Origin: Paracoccus sp. S1E-3
Lineage (GTDB): Bacteria; Pseudomonadota; Alphaproteobacteria; Rhodobacterales; Rhodobacteraceae
Length of the DNA: 64,000 nucleotides
Direction of reading: 5' to 3'
Assembly (NCBI RefSeq): GCF_013868135.1
Contig: NZ_JACEMU010000004.1
Location: 1,674,001 to 1,738,000, forward strand
Shown here: positions 23,939-35,342 of the stretch, in pieces
Position numbering within the stretch: position 1 is the first letter of the stretch
Layout: each line of letters opens with the position of its first letter
The notes under the pieces: generated by a model
What the model was told of the DNA's origin: nothing
Databases searched by the model: none
The model's input: only the letters and a program-made list of their open reading frames with translations
Program-made: the position numbers and the translations under genes

Positions 23939-25791
23939 ACCTGCACGCTCCCTTTACCAGGCTGATCGACGCTTTCCGCCCCGCCGAGGGCCCGCCCCCC
24001 CAGACCTTGACCCGTTTCATCGGCTGGGCGCTGTCCGGGGCCGGGCGGGGCCTGGGCGTGGCTGCGCTGGCATCGGTCGCAGCAGGCGTGGTCGATGTCG
24101 CGTCCGCCACGCTGCTGGGGGCGGTAATCGACGGCGTCACCAGCGCGCCGCCCGGTCAGGTCTGGTCGGCGAGCTGGCCGGTTCTGCTGGGTTTCGTGCT
24201 GTTCTTCCTGATGCTGCGGCCGGTTGTGGTCGGGCTGTCGACGGCGTCGTCCAACATGATCGTCGGGCCGAACATTCTGCCCCTGGTGCTGTCGCGGCTG
24301 CATCGCTGGACGATGGGACATGCGGTCAGCTTCTTCGACAATGATTTCGCGGGCCGGCTGGCGCAGAAACAGATGCAGACCGCCCGCGCCGTCACCGATG
24401 TCGCAGCGGAGATGGTGAACGTGGTCGCCTTTGCCCTGGCGACGGTGCTGGGATCGGCCTTCTTCCTGCTGTCGGTCGACGGCTGGGGGGCGATCGCGCT
24501 GCTGATCTGGTTGGGCGCCTATCTGGGCCTTATCCGCTTTTTCCTGCCGCGCATCCGCAGCCATTCGGCGGCGCGTGCCTCGGCCCGCGCGATGATTACA
24601 GGGCAGGTCGTCGATACCATCACCAATATCAAGACCGTCAAGCTGTTCGCCCATGCCGAGCACGAGGACCGCGCCGCCCTGACCGCCATGGCCGGTTTCC
24701 GCGAGAAGGCGCTGGATTTCGGCGTGGTTTCGACCTGGTTCCGGCTGTCGCTGATGACGCTGGCGGGCCTGCTGCCGGTCATCCTGATCGGCGGCGCGGT
24801 GCTGCTTTATCAGCAGGGACAGGCCACGGCGGGCGATATCGCGGCCGCAGGCGCCATCGCGCTGCGGCTGTCGCAGATGACCGGCTGGGTCAGCATGTCG
24901 CTGATGAGCATCTGGGGCTCGGTGGGCGAGATCGAAGACGGGATGAAGACCCTGTCGCCGCCGCACGGCCTGACCGATCTGCCGGATGCACAGCCTCTGC
25001 CCCGCGCCGAAGGGCTGATCGAGTTCGACCGGGTCAGCTTCACCTATGGGCGCAAGGACGGGCGCGGGGGCGTGCGCGATATCAATCTGACTATCCGGCC
25101 CGGCGAACGGGTGGGGCTGGTGGGGGCCTCGGGCGCAGGGAAGTCCACGCTCGTGGGGCTGCTGCTGCGGCTTTACGATGTTGAGAAGGGCGCGATCCGC
25201 ATCGATGGCCGCGATATTCGCGATGTGACGCAGGAAAGCCTGCGCCAGCAGATCGGCATGGTCACGCAGGAAACCGCGATGTTCAACCGCTCGGCGCGCG
25301 AGAATATCCGCTATGGCCGCCCAGATGCGACCGAGGCCGAGATCGAAGCGGCGGCGGCGGCTGCCGAGGCGGACGGCTTCATCGCCGCCATGCAGGACCA
25401 TGCCGGCCGCCTGGGCTACGACGCCCATCTGGGCGAGCGCGGCGTAAAACTGTCGGGCGGCCAGCGCCAGCGCATCGCCCTCGCCCGCGCATTTCTGAAA
25501 GACGCGCCGATCCTGATCCTGGACGAGGCGACCTCGGCGCTGGATAGCGAGGTCGAGGCGGCGATCCAGACCTCGCTGGACAGGGTGATGGCCGGCAAAA
25601 CAGTGCTGGCGATCGCACACCGGCTGTCCACCATCGCCGAAATGGACCGGATCGTGGTGATGGACGAGGGCCGCATCGTCGAGGAAGGCACCCACGCGGC
25701 GCTGCTGGCCCAGGGCGGCACCTATGCCCGCTACTGGAACCGCCAATCGGGCGGCTTTCTGGGCACGGATGAAGCGGAAGCGGCAGAATGA
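23935..25791 (+). CDS. ABC exporter, fused membrane and ATP-binding domains
   Basis: The 618-residue protein is a half-transporter of the lipid A/multidrug exporter class: six membrane segments in the first 330 residues, then a nucleotide-binding domain. Walker A is GASGAGKST (within [15 protein letters not shown]), the signature is [20 protein letters not shown], Walker B is [12 protein letters not shown], and the His switch is in [12 protein letters not shown]. It would act as a homodimer. The substrate is unknown. The ATG overlaps the cca stop and the gene in turn overlaps the RNA methyltransferase, so it is in one unit with hslO onward. Confidence 0.9.
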   Translation: MNLHAPFTRLIDAFRPAEGPPPQTLTRFIGWALSGAGRGLGVAALASVAAGVVDVASATLLGAVIDGVTSAPPGQVWSASWPVLLGFVLFFLMLRPVVVGLSTASSNMIVGPNILPLVLSRLHRWTMGHAVSFFDNDFAGRLAQKQMQTARAVTDVAAEMVNVVAFALATVLGSAFFLLSVDGWGAIALLIWLGAYLGLIRFFLPRIRSHSAARASARAMITGQVVDTITNIKTVKLFAHAEHEDRAALTAMAGFREKALDFGVVSTWFRLSLMTLAGLLPVILIGGAVLLYQQGQATAGDIAAAGAIALRLSQMTGWVSMSLMSIWGSVGEIEDGMKTLSPPHGLTDLPDAQPLPRAEGLIEFDRVSFTYGRKDGRGGVRDINLTIRPGERVGLVGASGAGKSTLVGLLLRLYDVEKGAIRIDGRDIRDVTQESLRQQIGMVTQETAMFNRSARENIRYGRPDATEAEIEAAAAAAEADGFIAAMQDHAGRLGYDAHLGERGVKLSGGQRQRIALARAFLKDAPILILDEATSALDSEVEAAIQTSLDRVMAGKTVLAIAHRLSTIAEMDRIVVMDEGRIVEEGTHAALLAQGGTYARYWNRQSGGFLGTDEAEAAE

Positions 25792-27014
25792 CCGAATGGG
25801 TGGTGGAACGGCTGGGCCGCAGGGGCGACGGTGTCCTGCGCGGGCCCGAAGGTCAGCAGGCGCTGGCGGCGCGCGTCCTGCCGGGCGAGGTCGTCGCGGG
25901 CGAGCCGGTCGATGGCCGGATAGCGGCTCCGAAAATCGTGACGCCCTCGGCTGCACGGGTGGTGCCAGACTGCCCCCATTATGCCAGTTGCGGAGGCTGC
26001 TCGCTGATGCACGGCGCCGACAGGTTCGTCGCGCGCTGGAAGGCGCAGATGGTCGAAACCGCGCTCGCCGCGCATGGGATCGCGGCGACGATCGGCGGGC
26101 TTGCCACTTCGCCCGCGCGGTCGCGGCGTCGGGCGGTGCTGTCGGGTCGGCGGACGAAAAAGGGCGTGACGCTGGGGTTTCATGGCCGCGCCTCGGACCA
26201 GATCGTCGATATTACCGACTGCCATGTGCTGCGCCCAAGGATCACCGCGGCCCTGCCCGTGCTGCGCGAGATGGTGGCGGCCGGCGGCTCGCGCGGGGGT
26301 GAAATCGGCCTGACCGTGACCGATGGGCCCAATGGGCTGGATGTCGCCGTGACCGGGGCCAAGCCACTGGATCCCGCGCTGTCGGCGCAGTTGACCGCGT
26401 TGATGGAACGCGCCGATCTGGCGCGGCTGCATTGGGGCGATGAAAGCCTCACCCGCCGCGCGCCGGTGCAGGTGATGGGTCGGGCGCGGGTCGTCCCGCC
26501 GCCCGGCGCCTTCCTGCAGGCAACCGCCGAAGGCGAGGCCGCATTGCTGAGCGTGGTGCGAAAATCCCTCGTCGGGGCGACGCGGATCGTTGACCTGTTC
26601 GCCGGTTGCGGGACCTTCAGCCTGCCGCTGGCCGCCAACGCTGATGTCCACGCGGTCGAGGGGCTGGCCGCCCCGCTGGAGGCGCTGGATGCCGGATGGC
26701 GCGCCGCGACCGGCCTGCACCGCATCACCACCGAGACCCGCGACCTTGCCGGCCGGCCGCTTCTGCCGGACGAGCTGAACCGCTTCGACGGCGCGCTGAT
26801 CGACCCGCCGCGCACAGGCGCTGCCGCCCAGGCCGCGCAGCTGGCGGCATCGGACCTGCCCCGCGTGGCCTGGGTCAGCTGCGATCCGGTCACCTTCGCC
26901 CGCGACGCGAAAACCATGATCGAGGGCGGCTATCGCATGGGCCCCATCTTCGTCGTGGACCAGTTCCGCTGGTCGCCCCATGTCGAGACGGTGACCAGCT
27001 TCGTCAGGGACTGA
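25788..27014 (+). CDS. 23S rRNA (uracil-5-)-methyltransferase, RlmD/TrmA family
   Basis: The 408-residue protein methylates a uracil in RNA with SAM. It shows the [4Fe-4S] cysteines CPHYASCGGC near residues 62-71 plus a later Cys, the SAM-binding VDLFAGCGTFSLPL, DPPRTGAA, and the catalytic VSCDPVTFARDAKTM with the nucleophile Cys. Length and the iron-sulfur site fit the RumA/RlmD branch rather than TrmA. Which uracil is modified is not readable; RlmD-type m5U1939 is the usual one. The start overlaps the exporter stop (ATGA). Confidence 0.87.
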   Translation: MTEWVVERLGRRGDGVLRGPEGQQALAARVLPGEVVAGEPVDGRIAAPKIVTPSAARVVPDCPHYASCGGCSLMHGADRFVARWKAQMVETALAAHGIAATIGGLATSPARSRRRAVLSGRRTKKGVTLGFHGRASDQIVDITDCHVLRPRITAALPVLREMVAAGGSRGGEIGLTVTDGPNGLDVAVTGAKPLDPALSAQLTALMERADLARLHWGDESLTRRAPVQVMGRARVVPPPGAFLQATAEGEAALLSVVRKSLVGATRIVDLFAGCGTFSLPLAANADVHAVEGLAAPLEALDAGWRAATGLHRITTETRDLAGRPLLPDELNRFDGALIDPPRTGAAAQAAQLAASDLPRVAWVSCDPVTFARDAKTMIEGGYRMGPIFVVDQFRWSPHVETVTSFVRD

Positions 27015-27041
27015 CCCGCGACCAAGAGGAAGGGAGACCCC

Positions 27042-27494
27042 ATGCCGATGCCCTTCACCTATCGCCACGCCAGCGAGGAATGGCGGCGCTATCTGAAAAA
27101 CCTGCGCGAGCGGACGCTGATTGACAGCGACAATGTCCTCTATACCGCGACCGAAGGTCTGTTTCGCGCCTTCCGCGCCCGCGTTCCGCCCGATCAGGTG
27201 CTCGCCTTCGGCGACGAACTGCCCGCTGTGCTGAGGGCCATTCTGGTCTGGCGGTGGGATATCGCGGCGCCGCTGCGGCCATGGTGCCCGCGCGCCGGGA
27301 TAGACGCCGAAATCCGGGCCCTGCGGCCGGATCACAATTTCGCGCCGGCAGGGATCATCGATGATCTGGTCTGGGCCATCCGGCAGGAAACGCGCCAGAT
27401 CGACCTGGACCGCGTGCTGATGCGGATGGGGCCAGAGGCGCAGGCGCTCTGGGCGCCCGTCGCGGATCAGACGAACAGTTCGACGCGTTCCTGA
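27042..27494 (+). CDS. DUF2267 domain protein
   Basis: The 150-residue protein matches the DUF2267 style: [20 protein letters not shown] continues into [17 protein letters not shown], which is the family's conserved middle. The family is small and cytoplasmic and has no established function. Its ribosome site AGAGGAAGGGAG precedes the ATG. The 3' end overlaps the convergent pncB by 28 bases, so the two genes have interlocked stop regions with no separate terminator. Confidence 0.78.
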   Translation: MPMPFTYRHASEEWRRYLKNLRERTLIDSDNVLYTATEGLFRAFRARVPPDQVLAFGDELPAVLRAILVWRWDIAAPLRPWCPRAGIDAEIRALRPDHNFAPAGIIDDLVWAIRQETRQIDLDRVLMRMGPEAQALWAPVADQTNSSTRS

Positions 27495-28783
27495 GCACCG
27501 ACACCGAAGATACGCTTGTATCGCTCGATCTCGTCCTTCGGACCCATTGCCTTTGCCGGGTTGTCCGACAGCTTGACCGTCGGGCGGCCGTCGGCCTCGA
27601 CCGCCTTGCAGACGAGGCTGAGCGGGTCCAGCCCGTCACCTTTGACCAAACCGCGGAAATCATTGGTCAGAAGCGTCCCCCAACCAAAGCTGGCTTTCAC
27701 CCGTCCGTTGAAACGGTGATACAGATCCTTGATATCCGCAACGTCCAGCCCGTCCGAGAAGATCACCAGCTTTTCGCGGGGGTCTTCGCCCTTCTGCTTC
27801 CACCATTCGATGGCGATTTCCGTGACCTTCACCGGATCGCCGCTGTCGACACGGATGCCGGTCCACCCCGCCAGCCAGTCGGGCGCGCCCTTCAGAAAAC
27901 CCTCGGTGCCATAGGTGTCGGGCAGGATGACGCGCAGGTTGCCGTCATGTTCCTCCTGCCAGTCGGCCAGCACGCGGTAGGGGGCCTGCCGCAGCTCCTC
28001 GTCGTCATTCGCCAGCGCGGCATAGACCATAGGCAGTTCATGGGCGTTGGTGCCGATGGCTTCCAGATCGCGGCGCATGGCGATCAGGCAGTTCGAGGTG
28101 CCGATGAACTTGCCGTCCGGCGCATTGCCCAGCCCCTCGCCCATCGCCTGCACGCACCAGTCCTGCCACAGATAGCTGTGACGCCGCCGGGTGCCGAAAT
28201 CGGCGATCTTCAGATGCGGCAGGGTGTCGAGCTCGGTGATTTTCTCCCAGATCCGGGTCATCGCGCGGGCATACAGAACCTGCAGTTCGAACCGGCCCAT
28301 ATCCTTGGTGACCGCGCGCGAGCGCAGTTCCATGATGATGGCGAGCGCGGGAATTTCCCACAGCATCACCTCGGGCCATTTGCCTTCGAAGCGCAGTTCA
28401 TACTGGCCGTCGCGTTTGGTCAGTTCGTATTCGGGCAGCTGGACGTTCTCCAGCCATTCCATGAAATCAGGGCGGAACATCTGCCGCTTGCCGTAAAAGG
28501 TGTTCCCACGCAGCCAGGTCGATTCGCCACGCGTCAACCGCAGTGCGCGGACCTGATCCAGCTGCTCGCGCAGTTCGACCTCGTCCACGATGTCGGCCAG
28601 ACGCACGGATGTGGTGCGGTTGATCAGCTGAAAGGTGACGCTGGTGTCGGGCTTGTTGCGAAAAACCGACTGACACATCAACAGCTTGTAAAAATCCGTG
28701 TCCAGAAGCGAACGCACGATCGGGTCGATTTTCCAGCGGTGGTTATAGACCCGCGCCGCGATATCGACATTGGGCATCATCAT
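27467..28783 (-). CDS. pncB: Nicotinate phosphoribosyltransferase
   Basis: PncB makes nicotinate mononucleotide from nicotinate and PRPP in NAD salvage. The 438-residue type I enzyme shows [18 protein letters not shown] near the N-terminus, [14 protein letters not shown] with the phosphate-binding region, [25 protein letters not shown] and [11 protein letters not shown]. The length is normal. Its start overlaps the pncA stop (ATGA), so the two NAD-salvage enzymes are translationally coupled, with pncA first. Confidence 0.96.
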   Translation of the reverse strand: MMMPNVDIAARVYNHRWKIDPIVRSLLDTDFYKLLMCQSVFRNKPDTSVTFQLINRTTSVRLADIVDEVELREQLDQVRALRLTRGESTWLRGNTFYGKRQMFRPDFMEWLENVQLPEYELTKRDGQYELRFEGKWPEVMLWEIPALAIIMELRSRAVTKDMGRFELQVLYARAMTRIWEKITELDTLPHLKIADFGTRRRHSYLWQDWCVQAMGEGLGNAPDGKFIGTSNCLIAMRRDLEAIGTNAHELPMVYAALANDDEELRQAPYRVLADWQEEHDGNLRVILPDTYGTEGFLKGAPDWLAGWTGIRVDSGDPVKVTEIAIEWWKQKGEDPREKLVIFSDGLDVADIKDLYHRFNGRVKASFGWGTLLTNDFRGLVKGDGLDPLSLVCKAVEADGRPTVKLSDNPAKAMGPKDEIERYKRIFGVGAQERVELFV

Positions 28784-29376
28784 GTCAGCGTCACTCCTGC
28801 TGCGCGCATCGCCGCGCGCGCCGCCGCGCGCGAGCCGTTCAGGTCGATGGCCCGCGTGGCGTCTTCGATCACGCGGGCGGTGAAGCCCAGCCTTGCCGCA
28901 TCGATGGCCGACCAGGCGACGCAGAAATCATGGGCGAGGCCGACAAAATCCACCCGCATCAGGCCACGCTCGCGAAGATATCCCTCCAACCCGGTGCGGG
29001 TGTGGTGGTCGTTCTCGAAAAACGCGGAATAGCTGTCGATCGCGGGATGATATCCCTTGCGGATGATCATGTCCGCCACATCGACGGCCAAGGCGGGATG
29101 AAAGGCGGCGCCGGGCGATCCGATCACGCAATGCTGCGGCCACAGCACCTGCGGGCCATAATCCATCTGGACCGTGCTGAAGGGTTCGGCACCGGGATGG
29201 TTGTCGACGAAACTGGAATGGTCGGCGGGGTGCCAGTCCTGCGTCAGGATGACGGCGTCGTAATCGGCCATCAGGTCGTTGATGGGGGCAATGATTTCGT
29301 CCCCGCCGGTGACCGCAAGGCGGCCGCCAGGGCAGAAATCGACCTGCGCGTCGATCACGATCAGGGCTGTCGGCAT
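28780..29376 (-). CDS. pncA: Nicotinamidase/isochorismatase-family amidohydrolase
   Basis: PncA turns nicotinamide into nicotinate, the substrate of PncB downstream. The 198-residue protein has the catalytic Asp in [12 protein letters not shown], the metal site [10 protein letters not shown], and the nucleophile Cys in [12 protein letters not shown]. The ATG at 29376 is chosen because AAGGAGG precedes it; the open frame extends far upstream without coding sense. Isochorismatase relatives exist, but the coupling with pncB and the metal His site indicate nicotinamidase. Confidence 0.95.
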   Translation of the reverse strand: MPTALIVIDAQVDFCPGGRLAVTGGDEIIAPINDLMADYDAVILTQDWHPADHSSFVDNHPGAEPFSTVQMDYGPQVLWPQHCVIGSPGAAFHPALAVDVADMIIRKGYHPAIDSYSAFFENDHHTRTGLEGYLRERGLMRVDFVGLAHDFCVAWSAIDAARLGFTARVIEDATRAIDLNGSRAAARAAMRAAGVTLT

Positions 29377-29472
29377 CCTGGCCTCCTTCGTCAAGTATTT
29401 GGTAGCAGCTAGGGGGCGGGCGTCAATGGCGGCCCTCTGGACATGGGCGGGCAGCGGACGTATCGCCGGAAT

Positions 29473-30398
<926 letters not shown>

Positions 30399-30399
<1 letters not shown>

Positions 30400-31325
30400 T
30401 GCTGGCGATCTTCCTGAAAACGCTTCCATTTTTCATGTTGATCGGGCTCGGTTGGGCCGCCGCACGCACCCGTTTCTTCCCGCCCGAGGCCGCCGCCTGG
30501 CTGACCCGCTTCGTCTTCTATTTCGCGCTGTCGGCCATGCTGTTCCGCTTCGCCGCCACGCTGGAAATCAGCCAGATCTGGGACCCGGCCTTCGCGGCGG
30601 CCTATCTGGCGGGCTCGCTTTTGGTCTGGGGGATCGGCCTTGCCGTCGCCCGCGCCCGCAAGCTGAACTGGTCCGAAGCCGCGATGGAGGCGCATTGCTG
30701 CGTTATCGGCAATACCGGTTTTCTGGGCGTCCCCATGCTGGTGGCCCTGATGGGGGACGCCGCCGCCGGGCCGGTCCTGCTGGTGCTGATCGTCGATCTG
30801 GTCGTCTTCTCGACGCTGATCACCCTGATCATCACCGCCGCCCGCCAAGGCCGGATGAGCCTTGCGATGATCTGGTCGCTGCTGCGCGGACTGATCGCGA
30901 ACCCGATGATCGTCTCGCTTCTGGCCGGGCTGATCTGGTCCGGCGCGGGCCTGCCGCTGCCCGGCCCGGTGCTGGAATTCCTGACCATCCTGTCCGCCGC
31001 CGCAACCCCCGGCGCGCTGTTCGCCATCGGCGCCAGCCTTGCCGGACGCCGCGCCGACCGCCCCGCCACCGCGATCTGGCTGTCAACGGCCAAGCTGGTG
31101 CTGCACCCGGCCTCGGTCGGGATCGCCGCGATTCTGCTGGCGGTTGACCCCTTCGCAGCGGGCGTCATGATCGCCGCCGCCGCCCTTCCCGTGGCGGGCA
31201 ATGTCTATATGCTCGCGCAATATTTCGGCATCGCCGTGCAGCGCGTTTCCTCGGCGATCCTGATTTCCACCGCCGCCAGCGTGCTCACCATTCCAATCGT
31301 CATGCACCTGATCGAGAAAGGCTGA
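30399..31325 (+). CDS. AEC (auxin efflux carrier) family transporter
   Basis: The 308-residue protein is an integral membrane transporter with about ten helices in two inverted halves of five. Recognisable parts are [20 protein letters not shown], the conserved [15 protein letters not shown] and, in the second half, [13 protein letters not shown] and a helix-breaking region at [15 protein letters not shown]. Related bacterial carriers move malonate, malate and other dicarboxylates; the substrate here is unknown. The ATG overlaps the trhO stop (TGATG), which puts it in the same operon without implying a shared function. Confidence 0.86.
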
Positions 31326-31330
31326 TCCCC

Positions 31331-32134
31331 ATGCCCCGTATCGCGGATCTGAAACTGGACAACATCCTGCTGGAGGTCGACGATCTCGGCATCGCCACCG
31401 TCACCCTGAACCGCCCGGCCAAGCGCAACGCGCTGAACGAGGCGACCATCGACGAGTTGATCGAGATCTTCCGCACCCTGCCCCGCGACGGCGTGCGCGC
31501 CTGTGTGCTGCGCGGCGCGGGTGACCATTTCAGCGCCGGGCTGGATCTGGTCGAACACCACGCCGCCGACCGCTCGCCCGCGGATTTCATGCATGTCTGC
31601 CTGCACTGGCACGAGGCCTTCAACAAGATGGAATATGGCGGTGTGCCGATCATCGCGGCGCTGAAGGGCGCAGTGGTCGGCGGGGGCCTGGAGCTCGCCT
31701 CGGCCGCGCATATCCGCGTGATCGATCACAGCGCCTATTTCGGGCTGCCGGAAGGGCAGCGGGGCCTGTTCACCGGCGGCGGCGCCACCATCCGCGTGGC
31801 CGATCTGATCGGCAAGTCGCGGATGATCGACATGATGCTGACCGGCCGGCTGTATAAGGGCGAGGAAGCAGTGACGGTGGGCCTCGCGAATTACATGGCC
31901 GAGGACAGCCTCGCCAAAGCCTACGAGATCGCGCGGCGCTGCGCCGAGAACCTGCCGCTGACGAATTTCGCCATCTGCTCGGCCATCAGCCACATGCAGA
32001 ACATGTCACCGCTCGATGCGTCCTATGCCGAATCGGTGGTGGCAGGCGTGGTGAACACGCAACCCGCCGCGCGCGAAAGACTGGCGGCGTTCCGCGACGG
32101 CAGCGGGCCGCGCATCAAACCGACGCAGGGTTGA
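31331..32134 (+). CDS. Enoyl-CoA hydratase/isomerase family protein (crotonase fold)
   Basis: The 267-residue crotonase-family protein acts on an acyl-CoA. It has [20 protein letters not shown], the oxyanion-hole loops [10 protein letters not shown] and [14 protein letters not shown], and the Glu in [16 protein letters not shown] that is equivalent to a catalytic residue of hydratases. Whether the second Glu of a genuine hydratase is present is not clear from the sequence, so isomerase or thioesterase-like activity is possible. It begins five bases after the AEC gene and precedes a thiolase, so fatty-acid or short-chain acyl metabolism is likely. Confidence 0.82.
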   Translation: MPRIADLKLDNILLEVDDLGIATVTLNRPAKRNALNEATIDELIEIFRTLPRDGVRACVLRGAGDHFSAGLDLVEHHAADRSPADFMHVCLHWHEAFNKMEYGGVPIIAALKGAVVGGGLELASAAHIRVIDHSAYFGLPEGQRGLFTGGGATIRVADLIGKSRMIDMMLTGRLYKGEEAVTVGLANYMAEDSLAKAYEIARRCAENLPLTNFAICSAISHMQNMSPLDASYAESVVAGVVNTQPAARERLAAFRDGSGPRIKPTQG

Positions 32135-32194
32135 TGCTACACATTGGCGCCCCGTCTCCCTAGATTGGGACCAGCATTTAAAGGGGGAACCTTC

Positions 32195-33376
32195 ATGTCC
32201 GATTCCGATATCGTCATTCTGTCCGGCGCACGCACTGCCATCGGCACCTTTGGCGGCAGCCTCGCCGCGATTCCGCCGATCCAGCTCGCCGCAACCGTCA
32301 CCAAAGCCGCGATGGAGCGCGCAGGCGTCGCGCCCGAGCAGATCGGCACCGTGGTCTTCGGCCATGTCATCAACACCGAGCCGCGCGACATGTATCTGTC
32401 CCGCGTCGCCATGCTGGACGCCGGCGTCCCCGACACCACGCCGGCGATGAACGTCAACCGGCTGTGCGGATCGGGCGCGCAAGCGATCGTGTCGGCGGTG
32501 CAGTCGCTGGCCCTCGGCGATGCCGATTTCGCCGTCGCGGGCGGGGCCGAATCGATGTCGCGCGCGCCTTATGCGGTGCCCTCGGCCCGGTTCGGCGCCA
32601 AGATGGGCGACGTGCAGATGCTGGACATGATGACCGGCGCGCTGACCTGTCCGATGGGCACCGGCCATATGGGCGTGACGGCGGAAAACGTCGCGGCCGA
32701 AAACGACATCACCCGCGAGGCGCAGGACGCGTTTGCGCTGGAATCGCAGAACCGCGCCGCCCGCGCCATCGCCGAGGGCCGCTTCAAGGACCAGATCGTC
32801 CCGGTCGAGGTGAAGACCCGCAAGGGCGTCGTGGCCTTCGACACCGACGAGCATCCGAAGCAGACCTCGGCCGAGGCGCTGGCGGGGCTGCGCACGGTGT
32901 TCAAGAAGGACGGGACGGTGACGGCGGGCAATGCCTCGGGCATCAATGACGGCGCAGCGGCGGTTGTGCTGGCCCGCGCCGATGCCGCGAAGGCCGCCGG
33001 GCTGACCCCGCGTTTCCGCGTTCTGGATTACGCCGTGGCGGGTGTCCGCCCCGAGGTCATGGGCATCGGCCCGGTGCCCGCCGTCCAGAAGCTGCTGGAA
33101 GAAACCGGCCTGACCGTGGCTGATTTCGACGTGATCGAATCGAACGAGGCTTTCGCCGCGCAGGCACTTGCCGTGAACAAGGAACTGGGCCTCGACCCGG
33201 CCAAGGTGAACCCGAACGGCGGCGCCATCGCACTCGGCCACCCGGTGGGCGCGACCGGTGCGCTGATCACCGTGAAGGCGATGTATGAACTGGACCGTAT
33301 CGACGGCAAGCGCGCGCTGATCACCATGTGCATCGGCGGCGGCCAGGGCATCGCGCTGGCGATCGAACGGATCTGA
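32195..33376 (+). CDS. Thiolase, acetyl-CoA acetyltransferase type
   Basis: The 393-residue thiolase condenses or cleaves acyl-CoA (acetoacetyl-CoA or 3-ketoacyl-CoA). The nucleophile Cys is in NVNRLCGSGAQAIV (about residue 90), the second half has the His in GGAIALGHPVGATGAL and the second Cys in TMCIGGGQGIALAIER. Length and the GAEAMSR-like GGAESMSRAPY segment fit biosynthetic thiolase (PhaA/AtoB class). AAAGGGGG lies before ATG 32195; the open frame begins earlier but without sense. A hairpin terminator follows. Confidence 0.93.
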   Translation: MSDSDIVILSGARTAIGTFGGSLAAIPPIQLAATVTKAAMERAGVAPEQIGTVVFGHVINTEPRDMYLSRVAMLDAGVPDTTPAMNVNRLCGSGAQAIVSAVQSLALGDADFAVAGGAESMSRAPYAVPSARFGAKMGDVQMLDMMTGALTCPMGTGHMGVTAENVAAENDITREAQDAFALESQNRAARAIAEGRFKDQIVPVEVKTRKGVVAFDTDEHPKQTSAEALAGLRTVFKKDGTVTAGNASGINDGAAAVVLARADAAKAAGLTPRFRVLDYAVAGVRPEVMGIGPVPAVQKLLEETGLTVADFDVIESNEAFAAQALAVNKELGLDPAKVNPNGGAIALGHPVGATGALITVKAMYELDRIDGKRALITMCIGGGQGIALAIERI

Positions 33377-33394
33377 TCCGTCCTTCCGACAACA

Positions 33395-33424
33395 GCCGGC
33401 GCACCATCCTGCGCCGGCATTTTC
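33395..33424 (+). terminator. Rho-independent terminator after the thiolase
   Basis: A perfect stem GCCGGCGCA (33395-33403) and TGCGCCGGC (33410-33418) with a six-base loop is followed by ATTTTC. It lies 18 bases after the thiolase stop. Confidence 0.7.
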
Positions 33425-33575
33425 ATGACATGGCTCCGCAGGGCCCCGGAACGCGCCCCGCCCGAGCAGGTGGGCCGCGTCTGCCGGCCGGCCTCGGGCC
33501 CGTGCGGCGCCGGCGCCCGCCCCGTCCTCTGCATTGACGCCCGCCCTCAGCCATGCGAACCCTGAGGCCGCTTTG

Positions 33576-34838
33576 ATGGGGGCCGGGATGGCTGATTTTC
33601 TTGCCGATGTGGCACAAGCCGAAGCCGCCCTGCGCGATCTGTTCCCGGCCACGCCGCTGCAACTGAACGAGCATCTGTCTGCCCGCTACGGGGCGGAGAT
33701 CTGGCTGAAGCGCGAGGATCTGACGCCGGTGCGCAGTTACAAGCTGCGCGGGGCCTTCAACGCCATGCGCAAGGCGCTTGCCGCGGGGAGCACCCGGCAT
33801 TTTGTCTGCGCCAGCGCCGGCAATCACGCGCAGGGCGTGGCCTTCGCCTGCCGTCATTTCGGCGCGAAGGGCACGATCTTCATGCCGGTCACCACGCCCA
33901 AGCAGAAGATCGACAAGACCCGCATCTTCGGTGGCGACAGCATCGAGATCGTGCTGACCGGCGATTATTTCGACCAGACGCTGGCCGCCGCACAGAAATT
34001 CGCCGCCGACCGGGGTGCGGCCTTCCTGTCCCCCTTCGATTCCGCCGACGTTATCGAAGGCCAGGCCACCGTCGCGCGCGAGATGGTGGAGCAGCTGCCG
34101 GGTGCGCCCGATCTGGTGGTACTGCCGGTCGGCGGCGGTGGTCTGGCGGCGGGGGTCACCCGCTATCTGTCGACCGCGGGCGCGCCAACCCGGTTCTTCT
34201 TCGCCGAGCCTCTGGGCGGCGCCAGCCTGAAAGGCGCATTGGCGGCAGGCGAACAGGTCACCCTGCCCGGCGTGGACAGTTTCGTCGACGGGGCCGCCGT
34301 CGCCCGCATCGGCGATCTGCCCTTCGCCCATCTGCGCGGCTTTTCCCCCGATCAGGTCCTGACCGCCCCTGAGGACCGGCTCAGCATCACCATCCTCGAA
34401 ATGCTGAACGTCGAGGGCATCGTGCTGGAACCCGCAGGCGCGCTTGCCGTCGATGTGTTGCGCGATCTGGGCGCGGCGGGTGAACTGAGCGGCCGCCGCG
34501 TCGTCTGCATCTGCTCGGGCGGCAATTTCGATTTCGAGCGCCTGCCCGAGGTCAAGGAACGCGCCCAACGCTACGCCGGGTTGAAGAAATACTTCATCCT
34601 GCGCTTGCCCCAGCGCCCCGGCGCGCTGCGCGATTTTCTGGAAATGCTGGGCCCGAATGACGATATTGCCCGGTTTGAATATCTGAAGAAATCGGCCCGG
34701 AACTTCGGCTCGGTCCTGATCGGGATCGAAACCTCGGACCCGGCCAATCTGACGGCGCTGATGGCGCGTCTGGATACCAGCGGCTTCACCTATCAGGACA
34801 TCACCAGCGATGAACTGCTGGCCCAGTTCCTGATCTGA
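33576..34838 (+). CDS. ilvA: Threonine ammonia-lyase (biosynthetic)
   Basis: IlvA deaminates threonine to 2-oxobutanoate, the first step to isoleucine. The 420-residue fold-type II PLP enzyme has the Schiff-base Lys in VRSYKLRGAFNAM, the substrate loop ASAGNHAQGVAFA, the phosphate loop GGGGLAAG, and a C-terminal ACT-like domain (LRLPQRPGALRDFLEMLGP). One ACT-like unit makes it shorter than the E. coli enzyme. The start is a choice between ATG 33576, which has GAGG upstream, and ATG 33588; the difference is four residues. Confidence 0.92.
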   Translation: MGAGMADFLADVAQAEAALRDLFPATPLQLNEHLSARYGAEIWLKREDLTPVRSYKLRGAFNAMRKALAAGSTRHFVCASAGNHAQGVAFACRHFGAKGTIFMPVTTPKQKIDKTRIFGGDSIEIVLTGDYFDQTLAAAQKFAADRGAAFLSPFDSADVIEGQATVAREMVEQLPGAPDLVVLPVGGGGLAAGVTRYLSTAGAPTRFFFAEPLGGASLKGALAAGEQVTLPGVDSFVDGAAVARIGDLPFAHLRGFSPDQVLTAPEDRLSITILEMLNVEGIVLEPAGALAVDVLRDLGAAGELSGRRVVCICSGGNFDFERLPEVKERAQRYAGLKKYFILRLPQRPGALRDFLEMLGPNDDIARFEYLKKSARNFGSVLIGIETSDPANLTALMARLDTSGFTYQDITSDELLAQFLI

Positions 34839-34879
34839 CCCGACATCGGGACCACCCGCCCGATACCGCCAGTCGCCCC

Positions 34880-35215
34880 TCAGGCCACGCCACTCTGCCG
34901 TTTGCCGGTTCCGGCCACGAAATCCCGCTTGGTCGCCGCATAGCAATCCAGCAGCCCGGCCAGGTCGAACTCTGCCTGCTGGCCGTGCCGAACCTGAACC
35001 TCGCCCCGCTGGCAAAGCTGACCGAAAGTGGTGAACCCCAGATTTGCTGCGCTGCCCTTCAGAAAATGCAGATCATTCTCAAGCTGATGGGCATCGTCAT
35101 GTTCGATGCGCATGACGATGCCTTCCACCTCGTCCAGAAACAGTTCGATCACCGAAGCGAAATCCGCTTCGCCCAACTCCTCGCGCAGGATTTTTACCCG
35201 TTCCCAGTCGATCAT
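34880..35215 (-). CDS. Stand-alone Hpt (histidine phosphotransfer) protein
   Basis: The 111-residue protein is an Hpt domain that shuttles phosphate between a hybrid kinase and a response regulator. The phosphate-accepting His50 is in LENDLHFLKGSAANLGF, the classical HxxKGS(A) helix, and acidic helix segments flank it (EELGEADFASVIELFLDEVE). Nothing else in the window is a kinase or response regulator, so its partners are encoded elsewhere. It is read leftward, convergent with ilvA, and divergent from argG. Confidence 0.85.
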   Translation of the reverse strand: MIDWERVKILREELGEADFASVIELFLDEVEGIVMRIEHDDAHQLENDLHFLKGSAANLGFTTFGQLCQRGEVQVRHGQQAEFDLAGLLDCYAATKRDFVAGTGKRQSGVA

Positions 35216-35288
35216 ACCGGCCCCCCGAATCGCCCGATGGCCTGACCATAGCGCAGCCGTCCTAATGCCCCCTTAACGCCCCCGCTAC

Positions 35289-35317
35289 TTGTGAGGTGCG
35301 CCAAAACCGCATAATGC
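35289..35317 (+). promoter_or_regulatory. Predicted promoter of argG
   Basis: TTGTGA (35289-35294) and TAATGC (35312-35317) are separated by 17 bases and sit 26 bases before the argG start, with AAAGGA between. The spacing is standard for sigma-70. No ArgR box is evident. Confidence 0.5.
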
Positions 35318-35342
35318 AAGGCGAAATCAGAAAGGACTCGTC

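Noticed and set aside
23308..25956. Open frame of about 880 codons on the minus strand
   Set aside because: It is antisense to cca and the ABC exporter; both plus-strand genes carry intact catalytic motifs, so the frame is a shadow.
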